In this document: positions 56,001 through 64,000 of the stretch, one piece after another | Position numbering within the stretch: the stretch's first letter is position 1 | Layout: each line of letters begins with the position of its first letter | Source: Siniperca chuatsi | Taxonomy: Eukaryota > Chordata > Actinopteri > Centrarchiformes > Sinipercidae | Direction of reading: 5' to 3' | NCBI RefSeq assembly: GCF_020085105.1 | Contig: NC_058052.1 | Coordinates: forward strand, 19,306,233 to 19,370,232 | Length of the DNA stretch: 64,000 nucleotides | Made by a program: the position numbers and the translations under genes | Notes under the pieces: generated by a model | Databases searched by the model: none | Told to the model about the DNA's origin: nothing | Seen by the model: only the letters and a program-made list of their open reading frames with translations

Positions 56001-59000
56001 TTGCGTGTGTGCATGTCTGTGTCTATTTGCCTGTGCATGTCATTCCTCAGTGCAGCTTTTGGTTCAGTGTCAATGCTGAACACAAAACTTTTGTGTCTGA
56101 AATGTTTTGTTTTTTTTAAGTGACATTGTAATTTTTTCTTCTCAGCTCTGCAAAGTTCTAATATGTGGCTGTTTCGGGACACAAATATACCATGATCATG
56201 ACAAGAAACTTCATTGCTAGACTTCCAAAATTCAATAGCTGTTGCAGAATTCAATAAGTGCAGCTTACTGGCACAAATCAGAGAGATTTGTCAAAGGAGA
56301 GGCAGAAATTTGACAGCAGTGATTGTTAGTCACCAACTGCCTCGCCCACACTCTCTGTCCCCTACAGACATGGCTGAACCACACAGGAACCTGTTTGTAT
56401 CTAGTTACCTCTTTTATGTCTTGCTCACACACAACCTCGACTTACTAAGGCAAGTTTATGAAAAGTACTCACTCTCTCTCTTTGTCCCTGTGTTGTCCAG
56501 ATGGAGGAAGTAATAGCACGCATGCAAGATGAGAAAAATGGCATCCCCATCCGTACAGTGAAAAGTTTTCTAACCAAGATCCCCAGTGTTTTTTCAGGTA
56601 AGGTTTTTCTCTCTCTTCTCTGTTCTGTTGCTCTCTCCTCTCCTCTCCTCTTTTCCACTTGGCTCCCACCCACTAAGTACCCGACTAGTACTCTGTTCTT
56701 GCCAAACAAAACACTGAAAGTATTTAGAGAGTTGTCCGTTTTACATTTCACACCAGCAGTGCCAGAATATCAAGAGGATCATATTGGATTTTAGATAAGA
56801 ATCCATGCCGGAGTGATACTCCATAACACTACATTCAAAAGCTAAGGGGAGTGAGGCCATCATCACTGTCATTTTAATTGCACATGAAGATAGAAAATAA
56901 ACAACGCACTATATACTGTAATATAGACTTACAGTATTAAACTTACAGTATTACAGTATCAAATTAAAAGTCTATCAGCTAATAAAAGTTAGAGCTGTAC
57001 AAAGCATAATCCATTCTACAACTACAGATCAATTTTGGCATAAAAATCCTGATAAAATATTAAGGATTTATAAAAATCTACTGATAAATGAATAATCCAA
57101 ACCCTAAATTTTACATCTGGCCAAGCAACATCAGCTCAGATCCATCTCTGTTCCGTCTTTTAGTCACAATCAGTACAGCTAGCAAACCGCTACACTGGCT
57201 GCGTCTGTAGGAACATGACAGAATTGCAACAGATGGCTTGTATTTGTAGCTCTGTTTTGCACCTACCCTATATACACTACATACCTATACCTAAGTACAT
57301 ACTTACACTTCCTCCACGTGTCTAAAAACAACATCACAATATATTTATCAAAATGCGAGCAGTTTCTATCAAGATAGCATCACTGTGGAGCAAAAGTAGT
57401 GGCAATGTGCAATGTTTTCAAGTGGACTTTTTCCTCCAAGAGTGGCATGCCCCCCCCCAAAAAAACAAAAACACTATTCCCCTTGCAGTTTCTAAGGCTG
57501 CAACAAGGACACAGTCCCTCTGCAGCTTCCCCTCTGAGAACACTGCCACTTGTGTTCATTGGAGCACTTGGCCAAGCTGTAAGCACAACAGTTGGGGATG
57601 TAACCCAGGTTGCGGCAGTGTGTTTTTCCTCTGCACCACTTAGACCCTCTATAAAATTAAAATAAAATACAGTAATTTTTCACTTGCAATTTATTACAGT
57701 AAACAGCACTTAAATTACTGCATTGCTGACCGAACTGGTGTACTGTGCAAATGTGGCTATTTTTCCTTCTTTTACTTGTGAGTTACACAATTGTATATTT
57801 TTTTATTCTTAAATCTTACAAAATTTCTAATCACACAAGTGCTCAAACTGTATGTGCTTGTATTTTTGTATTTGTTAGCCATATATTTTTTAGGAGTATA
57901 TATTAATAACATATACTTGTACTGTTAAGCCCAATACGTGTAGGTAGGCTTTGTGTGTGTATGTACAGTATGAGTGTGTCTCCTTTGTATGTGTGTGTGT
58001 GTGTTGTTACAGCGTGTTTTTGTGCTATTGCATTTGTGTTAGGTGTTCTTGTGTGTTCATTCCATAAAGTGAGCATAGCTTAAAAAATACTCTGCTGCTC
58101 TCAGTTTTTTTTCTACTATTGCTCATACAAATGTCACACAGAGCAGAGGTCAGTGAACATTCACATTCCACAGATTTTTACATGAACGATTTACAGTGTA
58201 TTCGAACATTTCACATATTTTTCTCCTAATTTTAGTTCTCCTGTGCATATTTACATAGCTGTATGCTGTTTTTACTATTTTCTGTGTGCATAATCTCAGT
58301 ATTCAACTCATATGGTTCTACTACCCTGATTTTTACAACCTCTGAATATTATAGTTACCTTCATTCATTTCATACATCATTTCTACTTAATATGTTCAAG
58401 TATTAATTTTCAGCTGCGCATGTTGCCTTTTGCTGCATCCTGTTACTATTTGCTGCAGCAATTATCCAATATTTGCCATCATTGGGCTCATTAATTGTTG
58501 ATGTTATCGCTTAACACTCTGTTTATATTATTGTCACATTCTGATGCACACACATGCTTGCGCCCACACATACACGCACATGCACAGCCCAATCTATGGG
58601 CATGATATTAATCAATTCAGAGAACAGCCTTGTTAGAGGATTACCTTACATGTCTCATTTAAGTTCTCTCTTGAAAGTGGGTCAACTTTGATAGTGTGAA
58701 TGGCATTGTATTAATGATGTTAATCCATGGAAGATCTCATCTGGTTGTGGGGGTGCTGAAGCAAGGGGGCGCAGTGAAAGAGAAATGGAGTGACAAAACA
58801 GACAGGCAGAAAGATAGCTTGATGGACAGAGAGACAGCCACAGGCACTGACTTTCTCACTGCATGAATTCCCTCATGTGTCCATTTCACACCTTTCTTGT
58901 GCCTTCTGTGGCTCTCGTCTCCCCAGCACACCTTCACCTGTCAGCATGACAGACTGTAATAATAGCTTGGAAAATGTATATTTAGCCAATGTGTTAAAGT

Positions 59001-59791
59001 CACATGTTGTGGTGGGGTGTGAAAATGCCCAGGGGAAGAAGAGGCTGTTATGTTTTTCTGAGATGTGAAAATGATTCAGTTGCATTCTCAGATGAAAGAT
59101 GAATTGCAAAATGACATCGACCATATAAGAAGTTTGATGTCCATTCTAGAAAAATGGCAAGAGTGATACACAAGTCATCTCTAAGACCATTACTCAAAAT
59201 AGTTTTTGGTGATTGCATCATTTGTTTTTAAAAATTGATAAATATATAGTGTCTTGCCTTGTCTTCTGCTCAGTTATACATTTATGCATTTCTCCTCTCC
59301 CCTCAGGCAATATTTTTCATGTTTACATTTTAGTTTTTGTTTGACAGTTGGACATGTCTGTTGTGATGCACTGACTGATTTAATAAAACAATTGCAACTA
59401 CAATGTCTGTACTGTGACTGAGTCAGATAAATTGTGTTGTTACTGTACACAATGGATGCGTCATTATTCCATTGTACCTCTTTGGTCATTTATATTAATG
59501 GGCTACAGCTTGGAGAGGTTGTCAGAAAAGAAAATTTGGTAATGGATGGCCTATTACCCACCCACATGTTGCAAGGGAGAGGAATTGGTATGCACTGTGA
59601 TGTTAAGGGAAGGTGGGAAGGGTTAAGAGTGTCATTGTTTTCCCTTTCATTTGCATCTATATGCAAAAAGGTGTTTCAACAAACTGTGAATATATTAGAT
59701 ATGTCACTGATTAATATTTATGTGATGTCTCTCATTTCAGGTTCTGAAATTGTACAGTGGATGATCAAGAATCTGGACATCGAAGATCAAG
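28848..59791 (+). CDS. rgs7: Regulator of G-protein signalling 7, 5' part of the gene
   Basis: RGS7 pairs with Gbeta5 and R7BP in neurons and speeds GTP hydrolysis on Gi/o alpha subunits. Three coding exons are in the window (28848-28925, 56501-56597, 59741-59791). They encode [10 protein letters not shown] to YRK, then [20 protein letters not shown] with [12 protein letters not shown], then [17 protein letters not shown]. Junction phases are 0 and 1, and all sites are GT-AG. This covers the N-terminus and the first half of the DEP membrane-targeting domain, in a pattern specific to RGS7; RGS6 has a Gly-Gly-Val insertion and differs in the first residues. The last exon ends in phase 1; a following G-TN codon gives Val, as in the family. 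The rest of DEP, and the DHEX, GGL and RGS domains, lie beyond 64000. The 27.6-kb intron is normal for this large neuronal gene. Confidence 0.93.
28952..28990 (+). repeat. (GT)n microsatellite next to the rgs7 donor
   Basis: About 19 uninterrupted GT units start 26 nt downstream of the 5' splice site of rgs7 coding exon 1. In the pre-mRNA this is a UG repeat, a binding substrate of CELF and TDP-43 type proteins. Confidence 0.95.
29214..29242 (+). repeat. (CA)n microsatellite
   Basis: About 14 CA units, complementary to the GT array about 225 bp upstream in the same intron. Confidence 0.95.
32387..32436 (+). repeat. Two-copy 25-bp direct repeat
   Basis: TTTTGGCTTTTCTCCAYTGC and the following AAGT are present twice, 25 bp apart, with one C/T difference. 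It is a small local duplication in the intron. Confidence 0.8.
34885..35090. repeat. Possible dispersed repeat fragment
   Basis: The segment from TTAAAGTGACACTCTGCAACC to AGCGCCCCCCGTGGTAGTAT has the wording of teleost non-coding repeats and lies directly before a clear MITE. No inverted ends are visible, and the call rests on memory of similar text. Confidence 0.25.
35137..35492. mobile_element. MITE with long inverted repeats and TTAA ends
   Basis: The left arm contains TTCTTGCCGAGAGTTAGATAAGAGGATCAG; the right arm mirrors it as CATCTAACTCTCGGCAAGAA. The ends are TTAA at 35137-35140 and 35489-35492, which suggests the same type of insertion as the element at 2357. The text matches a very abundant percomorph MITE (right end on the minus strand TTAAAGGAATAGTCCTACCT). 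No transposase. Confidence 0.7.
37084..37140 (+). repeat. Pyrimidine (CT-rich) low-complexity tract
   Basis: A CTCTCTCTGTCTCT-type tract, continuing as CT-rich sequence to about 37370. It produces the open frames seen here by composition. Confidence 0.85.
37985..38085 (+). repeat. Long (CA)n microsatellite
   Basis: About 50 CA units interrupted by a few CG steps. It translates into His/Thr repeat frames that are not genes. Confidence 0.97.
39251..39563. mobile_element. MITE with inverted ends (TGTCCGAAATCAC type)
   Basis: The left part reads AGTGTCCGAAATCAC and CTCCCTATATAATGGACATT; the right part mirrors it as TATATATAGTAAATAGGGAG and GTGATTCTGAACAC. It also contains AAAATGGCGGACATTAAATG, words I know from a frequent percomorph MITE. 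No coding capacity. Confidence 0.55.
40136..40410. repeat. Dispersed teleost repeat, AAGTATAA-rich part
   Basis: CTACTTGATACTATAACTCCAC, ACATTTCAGAAGGAAACATT and CTACATTTATGTGACAGCTA match the other half of the family seen at 27158-27310. Confidence 0.5.
40460..40515 (+). repeat. Fragment of the AGGTGTACCTAATAAAGTGG repeat
   Basis: Contains CTAGGTGTACCTAATAAAGT followed by GGCAACTGAATG, the end signature of a repeat found across fish and amphibian genomes. Only the end is present. Confidence 0.5.
40640..41075. repeat. GTTCA-rich interspersed repeat
   Basis: A stretch dense in GTTCA/TGAAC words: AAAATGAACTAGTTCATAGT, AACTAGTTCACGTTCATTTC, GAGAGTGAACGTTCATTTGT, CAGTTCACCGTTCACC. The two flanks are roughly inverted relative to each other, which fits a diverged DNA-transposon derivative. 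There is no transposase frame. Confidence 0.45.
43416..43512 (+). repeat. Imperfect ACT/GCT trinucleotide tract
   Basis: Repeated TACTGC, CACTAC and TACTATTAC units for about 100 bp. This is why long Thr-rich (140-codon) and Leu-rich (89-codon) frames appear here on the plus strand. Confidence 0.75.
45716..46690 (-). mobile_element. 5'-truncated L2-type LINE fragment, copy 2
   Basis: Frames on the minus strand give, in order, [20 protein letters not shown] (ending near 46526), then [76 protein letters not shown] and a last run with [20 protein letters not shown]. This is the well-known end of L2-clade ORF2, beginning after the catalytic core. The 3' end at the left border reads AATAAACATGCCTTGCC. 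Small deletions and frame changes make it inactive. It is better preserved than copy 1, hence probably younger, and lies in the rgs7 intron opposite to the gene. Confidence 0.85.
48075..48113. repeat. Perfect 39-bp palindrome
   Basis: Two 19-base arms (ATGCCACTATATATATATA and its exact complement) flank a single C. The arms consist of an AT-alternating core closed by a GC-containing clamp (TGCCAC/GTGGCA). Confidence 0.9.
49111..49310. repeat. MITE remnant with GATTAATCGA-type ends
   Basis: The left end is AACAATTAGTCGATTAATTG and the right end is TAATTGGCAGATTAATCAAC, with AAATATTTGCTGGGTCCAG inside. It has the same general type of ends as 12727-13074 but is shorter and diverged. Confidence 0.5.
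53639..53662 (+). repeat. (GA)n microsatellite
   Basis: About ten GA units, followed by a CT-rich tract to about 53690, so the two could pair in RNA. Confidence 0.85.
54405..54600. repeat. Probable dispersed repeat with ZNF143-like word
   Basis: CACTTATTTCTGTCAGTGAC then TTCCTACATTTCCCAGAATGAC resembles the start of a recurrent teleost repeat. CTACATTTCCCAGAATG also resembles the ZNF143/THAP11 site. Either reading rests on word similarity only. Confidence 0.3.
56501..56597 (+). CDS. rgs7: rgs7 coding exon 2 (start of DEP domain)
   Basis: Encodes 32 residues plus one base, starting [20 protein letters not shown] and ending PSVFS. This is the beginning of the DEP domain of R7 RGS proteins. 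The acceptor is CTTTGTCCCTGTGTTGTCCAG and the donor at 56598 is GTAAGG, phase 1. It is nearly identical to mammalian RGS7 as I remember it. Confidence 0.95.
56598..59740 (+). other. rgs7: rgs7 intron after coding exon 2
   Basis: 3.1 kb of AT-rich intronic sequence, with a CT-rich stretch just after the donor and short GT runs near 57990. I see no exon or clear mobile element. The 126-codon open frame that ends at 59814 is intronic sequence reading into coding exon 3. Confidence 0.7.
59741..59791 (+). CDS. rgs7: rgs7 coding exon 3 (DEP domain, continued)
   Basis: Completes a Gly codon with the previous exon and encodes [16 protein letters not shown] plus one base. The acceptor is CTCATTTCAG and the donor at 59792 is GTAAAA, phase 1. 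The sequence corresponds to the helix of the DEP domain that precedes the EALHLG motif, which must be in the next exon outside the window. Confidence 0.93.
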
Positions 59792-60164
59792 GTAAAAGCG
59801 CTGATCGATATTAATCTTGGGCAGAGGTTTTCAATAAGGATAGACATGAGGCAGAGACACTGTGTGAGGTGTAACACAGGTGTATGCGCTGCTCTTAAAA
59901 ACAACGGGGAGTTAGTTATTGTCGTTTGGCCGCTGATTTGGCCCCTTTAACAACACCGTCAGCAGTTGGAGCTGCAGCAGAGGATGTGACACACAGCTCA
60001 TGGAGACAATTACGGTACATTAAAACACTTAGGTTAGCTCCGTACTACAGTCACGATTTGCCCCAAAACTCGTAGGCTAATCCTTCACAGAGTCATAACT
60101 CTGAACACACAGACATGATACACATACTTTTAGATTTAGCGTTACTTACGTTTACTACAATTAT

Positions 60165-60330
60165 CTCCGATGTCCATAGCGAATACACGTCCATAAATCA
60201 GAGAAAAAAGACGCTCCAGATTTTGCCCAAGAATCATCAGGTTGTTGTGTTTTCTTCAGTGGCAATTCAGTGATAGTTGTCTGTACATCCATGGTTACAT
60301 AGCGAACAGGAACTGCTAATAGCTAATTCG
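60165..60330. repeat. Dispersed repeat, copy 1
   Basis: Shares ACGTCCATAAATC, AAAAAAGAC, CTCCAGAT, GTTGTCTGTACAT and GAACAGGAACTGCTAATAGC-type text, in the same order, with 62900-63090. This shows a dispersed element, probably of the teleost MITE type. Confidence 0.7.
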
Positions 60331-61595
60331 GCATACTTTTAATGGTGTCAAAATGCCAAAATGTAAATAAATATAGGACGGAGCTAACAAACTGACTCAA
60401 TGGCAACATTAGACTTCAACATTAGACTTCCTGTTGACGGGGGGGCAGTGTTAGGTGTAGTAGGTATAGTGTGAGATGTAGAGTATCTTCTTAATTAATG
60501 CCAGTGTTGATCTAAAGACTATGATATCATTGTTACTGTATAGTTTCAAGCTTATTGCTGGTTCTCAGGGAGAGGAGAAGTGCTTATCAGATATTCTGCA
60601 ACTTTTTAAATTTAGATTAGTTTGCACAAAGAAATAGGAACACCTATGTGCCTTTGTGGAACCTATGTGTACTGTTAGCTTACAGTATGTAAAAGTCCAC
60701 AGTTCTGCACTTTTCTTTGATCTGTCTTTTTGTGTCCTTGAGCTACAGCAGACACTGCAAATCTTGTTCTTATTATTCCTTTTTTTTCTCGTTCTCACTC
60801 ATTATTTTCATTTTATTCCAGTGTGATACAGTAGAACTAGACTGTCTTGAGGGGGTTGCCAGATCATTAGTTGAGCCCCTCATTGCACATAAAATGACTC
60901 GAAAGTGAGCATGTTGAACTGTGATAAATATGAAAAGTTCAAACCGGTTGCTTGTGTGCATTAAAGATGGTGATAAAGAAGTATAGCTAACAATGTGGAA
61001 AGTAATCTTATCTGAGTTTTAGATGTATGTGTGTGTTTACTTGGATATTCAATGGTGTTTATGTGTGTGGGTGTGCATTCCAGTGTCTGCTCTAGTGTGT
61101 GCCTCAGTATTGTGCAGCCAGTTCATAGTTGTGATACTTAGCTGACTCATCAACTCGCAGTTACTTTGTGTGTTGTTTCATTTGTATGCAAGGATCTGCC
61201 TTTCTGTCTTTTTCTGTTGTGCGTGTAGATCATTAAGGTTTTCATGCATGCACTGGTGTGTGTGTGTGAGGGGGTGGTGCTGACTTTGAATAGAGCATAT
61301 GTATGTGTATGTGTGTGATTTTAAGGGCACTAGGAAGCAGTTAGATCATGGTAAGACACCTCTGCAATGTTTGGGATCAGTTGAACTTTCCAGAATGGAC
61401 AGACTGTCCCCGTGCTTTTGTTTCCTTTCTCTTTTTTGTTTTCTTTTTTGTAATTTTCATTTAAGTGGATAAACTAGTAAAACACAGTTTCAGACATTTA
61501 AATTTGCCCAAAGATTTGCCTGAGATTATGCTTTTCGTCATGCCTCAGACAGCACTGTAATTAATAATGTATCTGTTTCAGCACCTCTAATATGC

Positions 61596-61615
61596 AAAAA
61601 AAAAAAAAAAAAAAA
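61596..61615 (+). repeat. Poly-A run of 20
   Basis: Twenty A residues with no upstream gene-like sequence on the plus strand that would mark a processed copy. Confidence 0.9.
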
Positions 61616-61999
61616 CAACCCTGCCCATCATGTTTATTATGTAAAGCCAGCTGAGCCTATATCAAACTTGACTGGGGATTTAGAGTTTTTTGCAAAATGA
61701 ATGCCACAAATAATATACTGACGCACTCCAGATGAACTGGATCATCCTATTTTGCAATCTCTGTAGTCCCCAATCCTATTTTCATTCAATACAGCATTTG
61801 ATTAGCTGACCCAAATTCCTGCTTGCAAAGTTCTTCTCAAAAGTTTTAGATGTCTTTTGGGACGTTTTAGGTTTTGAACGTGTTGCCATAATACTTTCAT
61901 TACAAGTCAGACTATTGCAGATCACATTGTCATTCATTGTTTTTCTAAGGCCAGTTGGTTTGTCTGACATGGGAACTATTGGAATTAACAGCTTACCAC

Positions 62000-62600
62000 A
62001 TTTAAAGGTCAGGTACGCGATTCTGAAGAAATCCAATACCATGACAAATACGATGACATTTGATATATGATATATAGAGCAAACAACAACACAGCAAGTA
62101 ATGCAGCTAACGTTAGCTAGGTTGTGGGTTAGCTTAGCTAGGTTGTGGGTTAGCAAATTGTCGCTACAGTTGCTGCTGTGAAGCTAACAGCCAGAGAGGA
62201 CGAGACGTTTCCCAGAGCCAGCACACCAGCTCCAGACAGCGATACTCACAACTCTCCTGCTTCTATAGCAAACATCACAACAACAGCATATCTTGGCAAA
62301 CTAGAGAGTAAGCTGAATGTCTGTGGGCAAGTAATTTAATGTTACCTGACACACCAATCATGGCTGGAATGGCTGGAATAGTGTTGTGTGGCCTGGTCCA
62401 AGCCACTTTGTTTGTTTCCCATTTACAGAGCCAGGGCTGTGTACAAACACCGGATTTTTTTTCAGCGCACACACAGAATGGACAGCTAGTGGGCCTTGAG
62501 GAGATATTCGCTGAATTTGACAAAAAGACGTGTACTGGATTGGAATCGCATGCCCCACCTTTACGGTGGCCCAGACTAGATTCATTACCATGCATGCATT
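62000..62600. repeat. Dispersed teleost repeat with internal 21-bp tandem duplication
   Basis: It begins with AAAGGTCAGGTACGCGATTC, then ATGCAGCTAACGTTAGCTAG, GTCGCTACAGTTGCTGCTGT and GCTAACAGCCAGAGAGGACG, text I associate with an abundant percomorph repeat. Positions 62113-62133 and 62134-62154 are an exact duplication of TTAGCTAGGTTGTGGGTTAG plus C. The right boundary is uncertain. Confidence 0.5.
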
Positions 62601-62899
62601 ACCGTGCAGGCTCATGAAGGGATTGGAAATACTGAGAAGATGAATGTGAATGAGGAGCCACAGGTTGACATGATCTACAACGTTAAAACAAACTGTCTGG
62701 TGCGGACACTGCATATAATCCTTGAATTATACATTTAAACATTTCAGTTATACATCAGGAATCTCAAAACTGACGAAGGATCTGTTCTTCTGAAAAAAGT
62801 AGGCCTATTTAGGCCTTATTTTTAGGTAGGATTTTTAACACTGTGAACCACTTTGAATTGGAACCAGTGTGACTTACTCTTTCCATTGATATGAGTATT

Positions 62900-63090
62900 T
62901 CTGATCCATCACAGATAAACGTCCATAAATCTACTTAGAAATCATACAAAAAAGACATTCTTTTTAACTCCAGATCTTATCTCATAATCTCCAAATACAG
63001 ACGTTTTCTGCAGTTTCAAAAGTAATCCAGTTGATTGTTGTCTGTACATTTGTGGTTACAGAGCAAACAGGAACTGCTAGCAGCTAATGA
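62900..63090. repeat. Dispersed repeat, copy 2
   Basis: This is the second copy of the element at 60165-60330, in the same orientation and about 2.7 kb away. The shared blocks are ACGTCCATAAATC, TGTTGTCTGTACAT and AACAGGAACTGCTA. Confidence 0.7.
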
Positions 63091-63956
63091 CTCTCCATGG
63101 TGCAGATTCACCAAATTGTAAACATAAGGCTCAGTGTATCCCACAGCATTACCCAAAGCATGATAGGAACCCTGGTGGGAAAATCTAAAATATATTCATC
63201 CCATAAGAAAAAGAAAAACAACAGATGTCACAAAATCCATGAAAATAAACCTTTCTTGCTTTACATGATCCATATACTGTATGGCATGCCTACAGTAGCT
63301 AAGACATGTAGTAACAGTGCCAGAAGCCTGTAAATGAAGGGGCTGGAAACTGAGCAAAAGCAGCCTTAAGTTCAAAGAGGTTAATGGACTGGACTGCTTC
63401 ACTCACAGAGTCGTGTACAGTATGAATTTGCTATACTGTCATTTTGATTAGACCAGGAGGGTTCAATCACCTCTGCAGCTCTTCTGACCTCTGACCTGCC
63501 TGAAAATAAATCCCTGCAGGGGTATCAATATGATCATTTTATTGCTAAAATACATTTACATTTACAGACACTGTAAAGCTCTTACATATACATTAGGTCT
63601 GTCTATAAAATGTAGACTCAAAATATCATACTAATATAACAATAATGAAGAAAGAATAATAATATAATTCAAAATTCATCTTTAGCATTGTTAATAGTGG
63701 TTTTCATTGCCAAATTCAAATGCAACACCTCTTTTGTGCAGTTAAAAATGCAACATAACAATAATATCACTTTATATTTTTCCTCCAAAATGTTGACAGC
63801 TTTAAAGTATTCAAATAATTATTTTGTACCTGTGTGAGAAAGAGCAGACATGAAAGACGAATGGATTTCTAATAATAACACCATAGCTAAAACAAAATAT
63901 TACTATTTCAACTGTAAATGTCATCACAAAAACAGTTTATCACGATGCCCAAAATA

Positions 63957-63994
63957 CACATACATACATACATACATACATACATACATACATA
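63957..63994 (+). repeat. (CATA)n microsatellite at the window end
   Basis: About nine ACAT/CATA units. Confidence 0.95.
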
Positions 63995-64000
63995 AACAAT

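Larger units (their letters stand above)
28926..56500 (+). other. rgs7: rgs7 intron after coding exon 1 (27.6 kb)
   Basis: This large intron holds microsatellites, MITE-like elements and a second L2 fragment, each annotated separately. I searched both strands for further exons of rgs7 or of a nested gene and found none that I can support. The longest open frames (140 codons at 43210-43632, 159 codons at 42007-42486) look like simple repeat or pyrimidine-rich chance frames. Stretches without annotated elements, for example 29243-34880, 41080-43200, 46700-48070 and 55150-56500, appear to be unique intronic sequence in which I see nothing further. Confidence 0.7.
59792..64000 (+). other. rgs7: rgs7 intron after coding exon 3 (runs off the window)
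   Basis: I searched this stretch for the next DEP exon (an EALHLG- and ISDHVL-like reading in phase 1) and did not find it. It holds repeat copies at 60165-60330, 62000-62600 and 62900-63090, a poly-A run, and one exon-like segment at 60822-60904. Confidence 0.65.

Noticed and set aside
59792..64000. Next DEP exon of rgs7
   Set aside because: Searched for the EALHLG and ISDHVL readings in phase 1 and found none, so it should lie beyond the window.

Overview
The window reads as nuclear genomic DNA of a ray-finned (teleost) fish, probably a percomorph. It is AT-rich, with short intron-split vertebrate exons bounded by GT-AG sites, two 5'-truncated L2-type LINE fragments, many short terminal-inverted-repeat elements of kinds common in teleost genomes, and long CA/GT microsatellites. 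Nothing bacterial, plasmid or phage is visible. Most long open frames are chance frames in introns or translated microsatellites.

Three protein genes are recognised. (1) bicc1 (Bicaudal-C RNA-binding protein), minus strand: only coding exon 1 (15713 down to 15521) is here, and 1-15520 is the start of its first coding intron. (2) ube2d1 (UbcH5-type ubiquitin-conjugating enzyme), minus strand: complete, seven coding exons between 20324 and 17975, 147 codons, with catalytic Cys85 and HPN motif. (3) rgs7 (R7-family regulator of G-protein signalling), plus strand: a CpG-rich promoter and untranslated exon ending at 27877, then coding exons at 28848-28925, 56501-56597 and 59741-59791 carrying the N-terminus and the first half of the DEP domain. 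The gene continues beyond position 64000.

Between ube2d1 and rgs7 I find a fourth, unrecognised minus-strand gene or recent pseudogene. Four compact exons (25838-25789, 25679-25576, 25478-25393, 24617-24429) join in matching phase to give 142 codons. Just upstream of it a segment of about 255 bp is duplicated in tandem, and each copy holds a similar exon-like piece. Downstream, further protein-like frames are broken by a frameshift and stops.

Layout: 1-15520 bicc1 intron with dispersed MITE-like repeats; 15521-16100 bicc1 exon 1 and promoter; 16100-17970 short spacer; 17975-20520 ube2d1 and promoter; 20560-24100 spacer with an L2 fragment; 24100-26800 the unknown gene; 27590-64000 rgs7 with two introns and part of a third, holding repeats, microsatellites and a second L2 fragment.

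The three known genes act in separate pathways (mRNA-binding polarity and cilia regulation, ubiquitination, neuronal Gi/o signalling) and show no operon-like cooperation. I saw no convincing new multi-gene system. The best leads are the unknown four-exon gene with its duplicated cassette, and the GT and CA repeats beside the first coding exon of rgs7.
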